From: Hymenopellis radicata | Taxonomy: Eukaryota > Basidiomycota > Agaricomycetes > Agaricales > Physalacriaceae | NCBI GenBank assembly: GCA_015501595.1 | Contig: JADNRX010000003.1 | Span: 620,001 to 684,000, forward strand | Length of the DNA stretch: 64,000 nucleotides | Reading direction: 5' to 3' | Shown here: piece after piece, positions 35,898-48,417 of the stretch | Layout of the letters: each line of letters begins with the position of its first letter | How positions within the stretch are numbered: the first letter of the stretch is position 1 | The notes under the pieces: generated by a model | The model's input: the letters and a program-made list of their open reading frames with translations, nothing else | Database searches by the model: none | What the model was told of the DNA's origin: nothing | Position numbers and translations under genes: made by a program

Positions 35898-37419
35898 ATG
35901 TTCACTCCTTGGAAGTTCGGTCTTCTCGTCACCGGCGCTATGGCCCAGGTTGCTCCCGTGCGTTTTCTTATGGGAGGGTATCAGAGCGAGACTGCTGTCT
36001 TCGAATACGATCCTTACGCGAACACGCTCGACATTCTCAGCACAAGCGACGGAGGCACCAGCGAAAACAAGGCATGGATGAATCGGCATTCAGTTAACCC
36101 TCGTACATAAATCTTTCAGCTCGCGTTCTCTGATCATCACACTTACCCTTGACGTCTACAGACATTCTGGTGACCTGCAATGATCACGCCGTGGCCAATG
36201 CGACTGGTTACATGCAGACCTTCTCGTTGGACCCCATGTCGGGGAGCATCACGCTTATTGACCAAGTCGACAGTGGAGGCCACCAGACCGCGAACGGCGT
36301 CGCGGCTGCACATTGCGCATTTTTCCCCAATGGCAAAACAGCTGGAGTAGCTAACTGTTTGTCCGTCCTCGTTCAGTGGGCCCACCGAACTCACCCTCTG
36401 CGGCAGATTTTGGCCAAACAGCCTCTTTCTTCGCGTTCAACGCAACGTCGGGCATGTTTGGTGAGCAACTCCCGACTCTGGATTATTATGGCTACGTGCC
36501 ACGAGACGGGCAGAACACTGCTGGTGACGAGGGATCCAGCACTCAGCTGACCGCGCACCCGCACATGGTATGTTACAGTTTACTTAGACTACACAAGAGT
36601 AATTTTACCTGACCTTGTTCAGATTATTACACACCCTTGGATTAATACACTATACATTCCTGACTTGGGACAGGACACGCTTCACGTCTTCAAATTTGAC
36701 GATAGCGGTGCGCTGACGAATTTCACGCACTACGACCAGCCTCTGGGCACCGGGCCGCGTCATTTGGCAATCACACCCTCAGGACGATATCTTTACTTGG
36801 CGCACGAGATTACTGCCGAAATACGTGCATACGAGGTCGATCTTTCAGACGGGACGTTAACGCAGATCCAGGACGAGTTAGTCTCTCAACGCGGCTTAAA
36901 GACCGTTTCCTGACGGCTGTTATAGCATCTCCATCTTACCGGACAACGTCACTCATTCGCTCGCCCTTTCAGCTGCTGAGGTTCATGTCAGCAACGATGG
37001 ACGCTTCTTGTACGCGTCTAACCGCAACTTGACTGACGCATCTCTCATTGAGCCTACCGATGTAAGTCACGCCATTTCACAATGCTTCTACTATTCTCAC
37101 TTGGCTTCGCAGCCATCCGACACGATCGCTGTGTTCTCTATTGATCCAGCCAGTGGCTGCCTCGTCAAGATACAATCTGCGATGATGCCTGGCGCGCGGC
37201 AAATTCGCTCCATCGAACTCTCCCCGCCTGGGTGGACTGGCGGCGCCGGTAAGTTCGCCTGTCTTCGTGGACTTGTAATATATGAAGTTTGACGGTACCG
37301 CAGGTGGCCAAGACTTCCTTGTCGCTGGCGGCCTCATCTCGAACAGCACTGCTGTCTTCAAGAGAGACAGAGCAACCGGTCTCCTGGAATTATCCGCGGT
37401 GTTCACCATCCGGAACTAA
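35898..37419 (+). CDS. Lactonase-type seven-bladed beta-propeller, secreted
   Basis: It resembles fungal 3-carboxymuconate cyclase / 6-phosphogluconolactonase-like proteins. A short signal-like N-terminus (MFTPWKFGLLVTGAMAQVAP) is followed by blade repeats: FLMGGYQSETAVFEYDPYAN, TFSLDPMSGSITLIDQVDSG, DLGQDTLHVFKFDDSGALTN, GPRHLAITPSGRYLYLAHEI, EVHVSNDGRFLYASNRN and DTIAVFSIDPASGCLVK. The GPRH and VSNDGRFLYxSNR motifs are the family hallmarks. Exons join at 36105, 36567, 36874, 37061 and 37251. Near 36355-36380 the frame shifts between KTAGVAN and VGPPNSPSAADFGQTASFFA. The only GT...AG there is about 20 bases, too short to splice, so I read it as a frame break. Confidence 0.8.
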
Positions 37420-37564
37420 TCCAGCCCTCGTCATATGTATGGCTCTGAAACGAACGGTATCCAGCTGTACTCCTGTGTAGTATAATACAATTCCTTGATG
37501 TGCTAAAGTTACAGTGTGTTTCCATAACTAAACACCAAACCGAACGACGAAGGAACAGGTGCTC

Positions 37565-38732
37565 TTATCCCCGCCATCCTATTTTTGACTTGGCGTTTTT
37601 GCCCGACAGTTCAACAAGCTTCACTTCCCTCTCCCTTTCATCGACGCTAAACATGGTTCGCAATCCATCAACCTCTTGGGATTTCTCTTGCATGCTTTCA
37701 GTCACCTCCCTGGCGTTATTCCTGGCAACTTCCAGTGCCTCCGCATCCGCATTAAACTGCGCCTGCATGGTCTCATACTTCCTGCGGGCAGCAAGAAGCG
37801 CGGCTTCATACTTTTGGAGTGACGTAAACGATTTGGTGTGAACAGTATATGCTTTGGACTCTCGCTAAGGTAGAGATCAACGTAAGCTGAGACTTTGTGA
37901 AGAGAACGAACCTTAACTGCCTCCTTCTGGATGGTCTGTAACTCGGAAAGCTGCTTGAGGGCCACGCTCAGAGCTTGCCGCTCAACTTTGCCTTCCGTTT
38001 TGATGATCTTTGAAAAGTGTTTTCCTTCTTTGGCTAAGAACTAAATGAGCGCAAGAACAATTTGGGCACAATTAACATGCCTTCTGCTTTCTGGACTTTT
38101 GTCTTCTGCTTAGACGATAACGCATTGTTTGCAGATGCTGCTCTAGCATGAAGGCTCTCATCAGCTTCAACAGAAACATTGGGACCTGTGGTGCCGGCGC
38201 CATGGATGAACGTCGATCCCGCCACAGGCTGGCCATCCGCTTTGGTAAAGATGCCACGCGTAGACTGGCCGCCAACAGAGGCCGCGCGAGTGACGGATGC
38301 CTGGCTCAAGGAACCACCTCGGCGAAGCGAGGCAGCTCTCGCGTGTACTGAGGCGGCTTTGTGGTGGGTTTTGCGTAAGATGGATCCTGAACGAAGAGAA
38401 GGTAGTAGAACATCATGGTCTTCAGCTGGAAGCCATCCTTCGGAACCATTTGGATGAAGATGAACATTGTCGACGTCGCCTACTGTCTCGTCTGCCTCCA
38501 CTTCTATGCCATTGACCATTCTGTCCTCTACGGCTGCGGGCGGTTGTTCACTGACTCCAGTAGCAACGATAGTGGGGTCTCTGGCCAATTCTGCCACTGC
38601 CTCAGAGTCATCTGGCTTAGCAATTGGGTGGTCAAGATCCTGCGTGGGGGTAGACATTGTATGGAAATGGGCGACGGGGGCGTCAAAGTATGGCAAACCC
38701 TTCTCGCTGGCGGGGGTGACGTCTGTGGACAT
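37565..38732 (-). CDS. Ncp1-like DNA-binding protein of basidiomycetes
   Basis: A two-part protein. The N-terminal 210 residues are acidic then Ser/Ala/Arg-rich (MSTDVTPASEKGLPYFDAPV...SILRKTHHKAASVHARAASL). The C-terminal part is a long coiled coil: AKEGKHFSKIIKTEGKVERQ, ALSVALKQLSELQTIQKEAV, RESKAYTVHTKSFTSLQKYE and AALLAARRKYETMQAQFNAD. It matches the basidiomycete family annotated as DNA-binding protein Ncp1 (named from Cryptococcus). The role there is poorly known. The first intron (38034-38080, 47 bases) appears to use a GC donor (GAAG|GCATGT) because no GT donor keeps frame. The second intron is normal. Convergent with the beta-propeller gene. Confidence 0.75.
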
Positions 38733-39622
38733 TAACGTTATGGTGGTGGTGGTTGAGGTAAGAGTTAGGTTGAGGGTGCCGTTTTCAACGAACGCGAGAA
38801 TGGAGAGGATCTTGCTCTTCCGTCATTGGAATTTGGATCGCCGGTGATATCATGGCGTCACGGTGCACGTGAGCTGTCACGTTCTCGCGAATCCTCTGAG
38901 TCCGCCATTATTAAAGCGCCACAACCTTGACGCAGAGGAGCTATGCGTGGAACATTTCTGCGCTATCTGAAGATTTCGATCTGTGGCGGCGATAAGACAA
39001 CCACAACAGGAAAGTCTAAGCAGGTCTATTGGGTACGATCGCCTATAACGCCGCGTTCTTGTATTGTGTCTCCCAGCCATCGGACGTTCACCTCAGGCTA
39101 GCTAATACTTCCAAATTGAGAAATGTGCGTTCTGAGAATTAACCAAGTCGTAAGTTCAGAGGAAGTAGAACGTGCACTTCTCTATGACAACCGCGCGATC
39201 GAAAGTGGCGGCATTGTACTTGGCCGATACTTGGCTGGGTTTTTTTTCTCCCGTGAAGAGTTCCCAGGTCGTCTGAGCGAGATGAATGGCAGGTCAAGGT
39301 AAAAGAAGCGGAGCCAGGACCCAGTTGTACGGTTCAGGAAATAGCACAACTGCGTTTTGCTCACCCCTTGACACGAAAGCGGATTCAAGGGTGGAAACCA
39401 TGACAAAAAGAGTTGCGGCAGCCTCATGTCGTCCATGGAAGATATGAAAGTCCCTGTAAAACGTTGCGATGATGGCAAAACGCAGCATGCATTGCTTACA
39501 TAACGCCGCGTCTCTTTCTTTCCCCCCATCATACAACATATCCCACAGGTAGCAGTAGCACCATGAATTGAGCTGCCGAGGTCCCTTAGGCCCTCCCCTA
39601 CTCAACGTTGTCATACAACGAC
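38733..39622. promoter_or_regulatory. Divergent intergenic region between Ncp1-like and GCN2 genes
   Basis: 890 bases upstream of both genes. No ORF with family resemblance and no tRNA was recognised. A T-rich run lies at 39239. It presumably holds both promoters. Confidence 0.4.
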
Positions 39623-42600
39623 ATGGAATCTACAGAGGAACTACAGCAGAACGAACTTCTTGTTTTGGAATCCATCTACGCCGAAGATTACAAGTTAATA
39701 CCACCACCCAAGGCCTGGAAGGTAGAAACCGCGCTTTTTATCGTCCTATTGCTCAATATTTTCAAGGGCGCCACTAGAACACCAGAATTTAACATCGTCG
39801 TACGGCACCCAGACCGTGCAAACATATGCTTTGACCTCAATGTCAAGTTTCCGAAAACATACCCGCGAGTTGCATACCCAAACTTTACGATAACGAAACC
39901 CATTCATGGCCTTGATAATAATCAAGTAACGAAACTTAACCATGCCATCCAAGAGCAGGTGCAGAAACACCGAGGGTCTGAAATGGTATTTCAGGTTGGT
40001 CACAGGTCTTCCAAGCCACACGCGGTTCGTGACACCATCCGACAGATTGTACAGCACTGCCAGGACTGGCTCAGTACCAACGTAGTGCCACCCGTTGAGG
40101 TCACCGGCTCGTTGGCCCTGCAGATGAAGCAACGGGCTGTTGATGAAGAAAGAGTGAGTCATCTTCTCGAATGATCTTTACGCGTCTGTCACATATACGA
40201 GTCATACTAAAGTCTTTCCCAGGAACGACAACTCAGAGCCGACCAAGAAGCGGCAGAGGAAGCTGAGAGGCAAGCTAGGCTTGCTGAAGAGTTCGACAAC
40301 CAAATCAAGGCCGATGCGCACAAGCAACAGCTAGCTAAGGAGATGCAAGTCCGTGCCCGCCAACGCGCCAATTCTGAGGCGACGGAGGTGCCCTTATCGG
40401 GCGACATACCTACGGAAACCTTTGAACGCGACATCGAGATGGATGGGATCCACTTTAGCACTGTCAGGTTCTTTCATCCACGCGATGGTAATACCTCTTC
40501 CTACACCTATCGCGCGTACTGACACCTTTCCAGCTTGTCTTGGGACAATATACTCTGCTGATCCTGTGTGCGACGACATCAACGTCACGCTCCCTCTCGA
40601 GTTACACGTTGTCGCTTTCGACTCGCCCTACTACAAGTCGAGTCAAGGACGAAAGAAACTCAAACAACTCGAGGAGGAGATCTCCCGTCTCATCACCGTA
40701 CGACACGACAACGTCCTTCGCGTACTCGCAGTGAAACTGCACACTCCCCATTCGAACGCACCACCCCAGTTGATTGTGCTGAGCGAGCAGACTCCGTCGC
40801 TCACCCTCCGTGACGTGCTCGAGGACTCTGATACACTCAGAGAGGATCGTGCCATAGACTACACGATGCAAATCCTCACAGGTCTTCATGCTATCCATTC
40901 ACGTGACCTTGTGCATCGAGGTATGTAACCTCTAAACGATTCAGCGCTTCTCCCTAACCTCCCCAGGCATCACTTTACGATGCATTGGCCTCACCAATAG
41001 GTCGTCAGCGGGGAAGCTCGTCAAGATTGGTAAAGTTGCATACTACACCCAGCTCCAAGATATGCATCGATCGAATGCCTTTTCAAAGTCCTACGTTCAC
41101 GACGATCCTCCTATTCGCGAGTCATGGTGCGGGATTCGTGATGATACCGTGTCCTGCGTTCTCACGTGTCTTAAAGGTTATCCAAGGACGTCAAGAACGA
41201 ATCCCTTCTTCTCTACACCAAGTTACGCGACATCCATTCAACGGGAATCGTATTCCTCCAGATGGTCCTAGGGATTGACGTTGTTGATCGCTATCCCGAC
41301 GTATACACTGCCATCATGTCCTGCAAGTCATCTTCTCATCATCCTCTCCTTATTACTAACCTAGCTTTCAGCGCCGCTCTCTTCCGATTTTCAACGTTTG
41401 GCCATGGAGATGCTTATTCCAAAGAAAAACCAAGCCAGTTGCATGGCGATCCTGCACACAATTGCGGACACGTCCTTCCAATTGCATCCCCCGAATGCTA
41501 ATCGCAGTCCTGCTATTACGTTTCAAGGTTTGTTTTCTTCTTTAGGTCCTCTTAATGATTGCTACTGATTATCGTTCAAATAGAGCCCAAGACGCCTTTG
41601 CACGGTACCATAGCCGGATCGCCCGAGGCAGATTACTTCAGAGTACCTGGCCCTCGTCACACTAGTCGCTGGAAGGAAGACTGGGAAGAACTCGAACTTC
41701 TGGTTAGATGACGTCCCTTTGTAGACTGGATATTCGTACTGACTTCCGTTTAGGGCCGTGGCGCCTTTGGCTCGGTCGTTAAAGCTCGCAACAAGATCGA
41801 CTCACGTGTTTACGCTGGTTGGTTCCTCTGTTTTCATTGTGTCTTGTTCTTATCATTTCGCAGTGAAGAAAGTTCGGTTAAAAGCCGTTCAAAGCGACGC
41901 CAAGATTTTCAGAGAAGTCAATGCCTTAAGTCGCCTAAACCACAGATTCATTGTCCGGTATTACACCACCTGGGTGGAGACGTCTGAACCGACATCCGCA
42001 GCGGCGTCCGACGAGGAAAATAGTTCAGAGTCTGGATATGAGACAGAGAACGGCATGACCTCCGTACCCTCCCGGTCGAGGTTCCACTCGCGGGAGATGA
42101 GCAGCCCTATTATCTTCAACATGGACGATCTAGACGACGTCACAACCGGAATGTCTGGAGGTGGTTCGTTCCCCAGTATACACTTCACGCACTCAGGAGA
42201 CGGGACGGAAGAGGAAGATGACACGGATAGCGATGGGGATGGACAATTTGGGGATTTGTTCAGGAAGGATACAAGTTTACAGACGCCAACACCAGTTCCC
42301 GAGGTGCAGAGGACCTTATATATTCAGATGGTGCGCATACTATCTCCTGACGTATATCGTCGATCTTCACCTCTTCTGCAGGAATTTGTCGAGCGACAGA
42401 CTTTGAAAGAGGTGAAATTTACCTTGTCTTTCCGGACCAGACTCACAGAACATGTTACAGAGAGTCGATGAAGGCTTATCGGAGAACGAAGCATGGCGCT
42501 TGTTCCAACAAATAGTGGACGCTTTAGTTCATATGTCGGCGCTGGGAATAGTAAGTATCCTTTCTGATACCGCAAGCCGCATTTCTCACATTTCATACAG

Positions 42601-45549
42601 TTGCATCGCGACGTCAAGTTGACGAACATCTTCATCGGTAATTATCTTGTTTGCCTATTAGCTGAGTTGAGTCTGATGTGCCTTGAAGACGCCAAAGGAG
42701 ACTGTAAAGGTCTGCAGCTCTTCTCCTTTCATGACGTTCACTGATGGTCCTTTCCAGTGGGAGATTTTGGGCTCGCGACTTCTAGTTTAGCCGCTGTCGA
42801 TCCTTCCGACGTATCCCCTCGTGTCGTACTTCAAGAAGCAGATATGACGCTTGGTTAGTGGATATTCATTTACTGAGAGCGTTTATCTGATAGTTCTGTT
42901 CAGAGGTCGGGACGCGTCTGTACATTGCGCCCGAAGTTCAATCCCGGAGGCGAAGGCCTACCAGTCATACCAAGGCCGACATGTACAGTCTTGGGGTAGG
43001 CAACTTCTTTTCACTCGACTGGCAACATTAACGTTCATGCAGATCGTTTTCTTCGAGATGAACTATGCGTTCTCGACTGGGGCTGAGCGCATCAGTGTCA
43101 TCGAGGCTTTGCGTAAGCCAGAGGTAATCTTCCCGGAGAGTTGGGACCTGTTGCGTACCAACCAACGCGAAAGTGAGTCTTGACACTTGATGTCTACGAG
43201 CAGGGGCTCACGTACAGGCTAGTAATCACCTCTCTCCTTCAACATGATCCCGATGATCGTCCCACGGCTCTAGAACTGTCGCAAAGTACTCTCCTACCTT
43301 CTCGATTGGAGGACGAGTATTTCAAAGGCGCTCTTCGAATGATGGGTAAGCTATTGTCCTAATCTTAAGCGAAACAACTGACAGTTTCTCTAGCAAAGCC
43401 GGATTCGCCGCACCACCAGGCCGTCCTATCTTCATTGTTCAAGCAACCTGCTCGCCCTTCGTTGAATATCCTCTACTATACCGATGCGGACCCACCAGAA
43501 CATGCTTCACTGAACGGACTGGTCCAAGAACATCTGATGGCAATCTTCAGGCTTCATGGTGCTATTGACGTCGAGCCACCGTTGCTCATGGCTGTAACTG
43601 TGGCCGAAGATGACCGGGAACAAGCTACATTCATTGACAAGCATGGTGACGTCGTAACGCTTCCGTCCAGTCTCCTTCGACCATTTGCTCGCGTCGCAGC
43701 ACGGAGCGGCACTACGAGGATTAAGAGGTATCACATTTCCAATGCCTACCGGGTTATGTGAGTTGTCTTCCCCTTGGCTGTATACATTCTCTAACTGAGG
43801 ATGCAGTGGTCCTGGCCACCCGAAACCTCACAAGGCGGCGGTCTTCGACATTATTACACCCGATCTTACCTCTGGACCTACAGCTGCTGGCGCTGAGATA
43901 CTTGCAGTGGTAAACAATTGTCTGAACACGTTTCCGCACCTCGGAAACCGCTACGAGATATTCATGTCTCATTCTTTCAGTATGTCATCTTCCTTTCAAT
44001 GTCGACACCTCTAACCGTCATCAAGTCATCGAGACTATCCTCGGTCGCTTGCCTGCCGCTCAGCAGACGGCTGTTATTGATGTCATGAATCAGTCGAAGT
44101 CCTCTATGCCTCAGAAGAGGGCGTCGCTTTTGAAGAAGGGACTTCTCCGGAGCACCGTGGATGAACTGGAGGTCTTGAATGACACCTGTATGTCATTTGT
44201 TCCATTTGTCTCCGCCTTCACCAATCGACTCGTGTTAGATGAGGACCTCGAGCATCTCATGTTACGACTGGACAAGCTTTCCTCGCCGTTGCTTGCTATC
44301 ATCAAACCTGTCATCGACGAGATGAAGAGTACCGTCAAGTTGGCATCTATCGCTGGCTCGTCACGCCCCGTCAAATTCTACCCATTGATGCTCGGCTCTC
44401 ATCTCAAGGACTTCAAGGATGGCATCCTTATAGAGATAGCGAAACGATCTCATCGCATGGATCTCCTCGCCGTCGGCGGTCGGTACGACAATCTAATCGC
44501 GAAGTACACTCTGCCTGGAACCAAGGTTGAATCTGTATATGCCCTCGGTCTCCAGATCTCCATCGACAAAATTACAGCCGCTGTCGCAGTGTACCAGAGT
44601 TCTCTCATGAGCTCGTTGAAGGAACTCCGGTCTTTCGGGTATTGGAGTCCGCGACGATGCGACGTCTATGTCATCTGCTACCATCCTGGATACCTTCAAG
44701 AACGCCTGGAATTGGCCGCGTACCTGTGGAGACATAACATCAGTACCGATGTTATGTACGAGTCTGCTATAACGAATGTGCTAGATCATACGACGCTAGT
44801 TGAGCTCTGCAAGAGGGAGGGCATATTGTACGTCGGCAGTTGTAACGGTCGACCGGGCCTCACTGACATTCAAATGCAGATTTACCGTCAATCCGCGACC
44901 CAAACGGGACCAAGTTACCGGGGTCAAGGTTACCTCAGTATTCGGTGGTGATGAAGATGGTGGGCTACTTTCTTCTCTGGCTCTTGTAGATAATTGAAAG
45001 TCGCTTCCAGTGATGATCCCGAAGCAAGAGTTGGTCGCTCATCTGCATGATGCGATCACTGCTCAGAAGCGAGCGGATTCTGCTACAAGCGGCGCGACCA
45101 CCTTCTTCGAAGGGAAGACTGTGCTGTCGGTGAAGGAATCTCCGATTCTCGATCTGCAGGCTGTTCTCCCAGCGGATTTGGGGAAGAAAGGATTGAAGAG
45201 AAACAAGACGATCATGCAAGACAAAGGTTGGTTGTGATCCTGAAGACCGTTTCGATTCTAATGCATCTACACAGCGCATGACCTTGGGGTCAAGATTCAC
45301 AAGTCTCTATCCAACAACATGCCGATGCTGGTCGTCGATATCCCTCCCTCATCGCTGGCACTTCTGGCCAAGTCCAGTACCTGGATAACTGACGATGACG
45401 CCTGGAAGTCAATTTCCGCCACATTCATCAACCACACTTATGCTCAACAAGTTCGCGATGCCGTTGCTAAACGCAAAGCGGACGGTTATCCCTTTATTCT
45501 CCTTTACGCTACGAGAGAAGAACGCGCTACGTTGCTTCAACTGTTATGA
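39623..45549 (+). CDS. GCN2: eIF2-alpha kinase GCN2
   Basis: The amino-acid-starvation kinase that phosphorylates eIF2-alpha. Domains in order: RWD (MESTEELQQNELLVLESIYA; FPKTYPRVAYPNFTITKP); charged linker; pseudokinase (EEEISRLITVRHDNVLRVLA, QILTGLHAIHSRDLVHRG); kinase with Gly loop LGRGAFGSVVKARNK, Lys in YAVKKVRLK, an acidic insert (SDEENSSESGYETENG ... EEEDDTDSDGDGQ), LHRDVKLTNIF, VGDFGLATSS and the APE segment RLYIAPEVQS; HisRS-like domain (RYEIFMSHSF, LLAVGGRYDNLIAKYTLPGT, VYALGLQISIDKI); C-terminal dimer/ribosome-binding region ending REERATLLQLL. The ATG at 39623 is preferred. At 44931 the last long intron (ending TTCCAG) gives FGGDEDVMIPKQELVAHLHD. All checked joins hold, with no frame break, so it appears functional. 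Confidence 0.93.
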
Positions 45550-45643
45550 CCATTTCTATCAATGTATCCTCTGTATAATTACACCCAACACCCGTAAAGA
45601 AAACTGTATTTAAAGATCTGTACTATGATAACTGTATGCTTCA

Positions 45644-46700
45644 TTAGACCCATCCAATTCTGTAATATGCATATTCCACTGTTTCTCCACCGTCTCCTTC
45701 GTTGGCATCGCACAGGATAATTTCTTTCTCGACAATTCCTACATCTCCTGTGGAAGGTGCGAACACACTTTCGATTGTGCTCGATTCAGAGCTAAAAGAT
45801 GCGCGAAGGGGAATAACAAGATGAAATATCCCAAGCTCTGGTGTTAGCAGCCTTCGCAAGCAGGATTTAATCCATACTGCGTGCTGAGCTTCATAAACGA
45901 TATCAGCACCGAGAACGACATCGAATGGCTGATGCAACATGGCATCTTCAGCCACATCGTCCGCAAAGGTCGCCCAATCGAGGAAACGTGCCGACACAGG
46001 TGAAGAGAACACAAAGTTAGCGTCGATGTTCGCCTGTAAATTCGCTAGCACTGTTGGATAGAAATCTGTGGAGACAATGGTCACCGGGGTGTCCCAAACC
46101 TGGAACATCTTTGCTGCGGCGAGACTGACGAGGCCTGTGCCTGCGCCCAGTTCCAAGATGCGCAAGCCTGCGAGATCCTTTTTGAAGCCAAAGGCTTTCA
46201 GGATTTTCGACGATGGCTTCCGCGAGGACACATGCCCCACCCCACGTCTGAGCACCCACGCTGTGAAAGTCCGAATTCTCCAGGGGCACGTCCGTCAGTT
46301 TGACGTGCACGGATGAGGAAAATGCAAAGGTCCGGCGGATGACGCCCGCCCCTGCGGTGCCCGAGCACGTTGCGAGCAGTGAGGCGGCCTCTTGAATGAT
46401 CAGTTCTGTCGATTCTGGCTCGAAGATTTCTGGTATTTCGCACTGGGAGATTAGGGCGGTGAGCCAGCGTATCGCGTATGTACGCTCAAAAGGATCGGAT
46501 GCCCAGTCATTGGCATGGTTCGGCGCCTGAGAATGGACTGAGTTTCTCCGACGCTTTGATCCGCGTACTGGGGGATTGTAGATGTCGCGGAGATAGTGGA
46601 GAAACGTCAGTAGCTCGTCGGATGATCGTGATGAGATTTTTTTGATAGGAGGGAGGTGCGAAGTCGGTGGTTGTGGATCAGAGAGAGTCGAAAGTGTCAT
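45644..46700 (-). CDS. Methyltransferase-16 family protein (lysine methyltransferase-like)
   Basis: A SAM-dependent methyltransferase of the METTL21/FAM86-like class, which methylates lysines of translation factors or chaperones. The N-terminal part (MTLSTLSDPQPP...FLHYLRDIYNPP) leads to GAQTWGGACVLAEAIVENP, a family motif (TWxxA/G..LAE), then SAM motif I LRILELGAGTGLVSLAAAKM, motif post I TIVSTDFYPTVLANLQANID, and the D/E-x-x-Y motif FDVVLGADIVYEAQHA. At 46196-46198 the frame slips by one between IVENPE and FGFKKDLAGLRI; one A too many in an AAA run would explain it. The target protein is not determined. Convergent with GCN2. Confidence 0.8.
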
Positions 46701-47397
46701 TAATAGAGCCTGATGAAAGTGCTAGAGCATCTAGAAGTCGATGGTCAGGGCCTGAACTCGAAGAAATCGTTGTGTATGACTTGCCTATGGTGGTCTAATT
46801 CTAAGCGCACCTCGCGCCGGGCCTTTGCGGGCCGGATGCAGCGCAAAACCTCAAGTTGTGTCTAATCCAGGCTAATCGCGTGTTTCGACGCGTCAATGTA
46901 GCGAGTGAAAACTGGAGGATCACCATGCTACACGTCTTGTTCAACAGATGTGGCTCGCGGGAACTTATGGACGCGTGAACACATGAAGAAGGACTAAGTA
47001 ATAATAGTGACTGGTTCGAGCTACTTGAGCTGAGAACGGCGACCGACCATCGGTATAGAAGCACAGGAGTTTAATTAATAGAGACAGACACAGCATCGAT
47101 AAGTCGCAATCATAGTAACGAACGCTGTATCGTATCAGAACTTACATACTGGTGTGTCCATAGTCACACAGTGATCTGTAGATAATGAGCTCTGCCCCAT
47201 TGAGTGGTGCACGATTTTACGAATGCTAGCTCAGGCTTGCAGACCAACAGCAGGTCATTTGCCAAGGCGAGTATGAATCCATGTCGAACGCAAACTTCCG
47301 AAATTAAATGTGCGCATCGTGACGACTAAAGGAAGCGCTAGTGGACTATTTATGTAAGATTGAAGAGATCAGCCAAAGAATAACTTTCACACTCACC
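46701..47397. other. Intergenic region without recognised features
   Basis: Upstream of two divergent genes. Short frames here show no family resemblance. Confidence 0.4.
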
Positions 47398-47947
47398 ATG
47401 AGCGAACTATCAAAACTCGTCCTTGCCCTCATCAACGATATCAACACCAAGAACTACGATGATCTTTTGGCCATGCTCTCCCCAGAGTTCGTTCACGGAT
47501 TCCTACCTGCTTCCCTCGGGAAGCTTAACATGGGAGCGGAGAACCGCAATCGCGAACAGTTCATCGCCTTTCTGAAGGCAATGGAGCAGTCCGTAGCCGC
47601 CTTCGGAGTAAGTCATTCTTATCGCCGTGACGTACAGTCTCTCATAGAGAGATAGCTTCAACCGCCGTTAGAGCTATTCGAGTCGAAAGACGCGACAGGA
47701 AGAGACACGGCTATAGCTCATGTGGGTCCAGTTCCTATGTTCTTCGAACGATGATCTGAGCCTCCGATAGCTCGTGACCGACGGGAAGTCCGTCTCTGGC
47801 AAGCCCTTTTTGAATGAGTACATCATGATCATCAAGTTTGACGGCGCGGAGGGTAGTCGAAAGATCTGGAAGATATCCGAGTTTGTGGACTCGAAGTATT
47901 CGTACGATCGCCTCATGGCTGAGATTGGCACACAATCTCAGCCATGA
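47398..47947 (+). CDS. SnoaL/NTF2-like domain protein
   Basis: About 145 residues in three exons: MSELSKLVLALINDINTKNY, LLAMLSPEFVHGFLPASLGK, REQFIAFLKAMEQSVAAFG|LQPPLEL, TGRDTAIAH|LVTDGKSVSGKPF, LNEYIMIIKFDGAEGSRKIW, KISEFVDSKYSYDRLMAEIG. The cone-shaped NTF2-like fold is indicated by the N-terminal helix pair, the strand with NEYIMIIKFD, and the W-K-I-x-E-F-V-D-S strand. Such small proteins occur widely in fungi as stand-alone proteins of unknown substrate. The stop lies 200 bases before the transposon. Confidence 0.75.
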
Positions 47948-48150
47948 GCGCTTGAGCGCTTGAGCAGCTGATAACGGCGACGGCGAAATCTGGAGGAACT
48001 TTAAATGACCTTGGTCTTGTCATGCGTACTGTACTGTACGGGTTGATATATCATTGAAGAACTTGCCTAGCGCAGTGCCGTAAGTCAAGAATAAATTCAC
48101 TGATTCTGGACTGGTTCTGGACGGGACTACAACATACCACCATCGCGTAG

Positions 48151-48158
48151 CGTAAACC
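48151..48158. repeat. Left target site duplication
   Basis: CGTAAACC, identical to 55659-55666 on the other side of the element. Confidence 0.85.
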
Positions 48159-48192
48159 AGGACCCCCGAAAATGCTACCAAATGTCTGATCC
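48159..48192 (+). repeat. Left terminal inverted repeat
   Basis: 34 bases, starting AGGACCCCCGA and ending ATGTCTGATCC, matching the reverse complement of 55625-55658 at 30 positions. Confidence 0.9.
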
Positions 48193-48231
48193 AGGTGCGG
48201 ATAAAAATGGCCCTTGAAACAAGCCAGTTCA

Positions 48232-48259
48232 GGCCTATGTCCAAACGCGGACATAGGCC
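48232..48259. repeat. Perfect hairpin in the left subterminal region
   Basis: GGCCTATGTCC, a six-base loop, then GGACATAGGCC. A related GGACATAG/ATAGGCC sequence lies in the right arm at about 55187-55204, so it may be a transposase-binding site. Confidence 0.6.
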
Positions 48260-48417
48260 AACGGTGTTGTCGGCCCGGTACATAGCCACGTCCTAATACA
48301 GATGCAAATGATCGCGTCGCGCTTATCTCGTTCATCGCTGACCACGACGACCGCAATACGACTGATTTACTCCCAAAAAACTGTTTGATTATTCTCATCG
48401 TCCCTCGACACTCGCAT

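Noticed and set aside
36359..36380. A 20-base GT...AG intron in the beta-propeller gene
   Set aside because: Too short to splice; a frame break is the better explanation.
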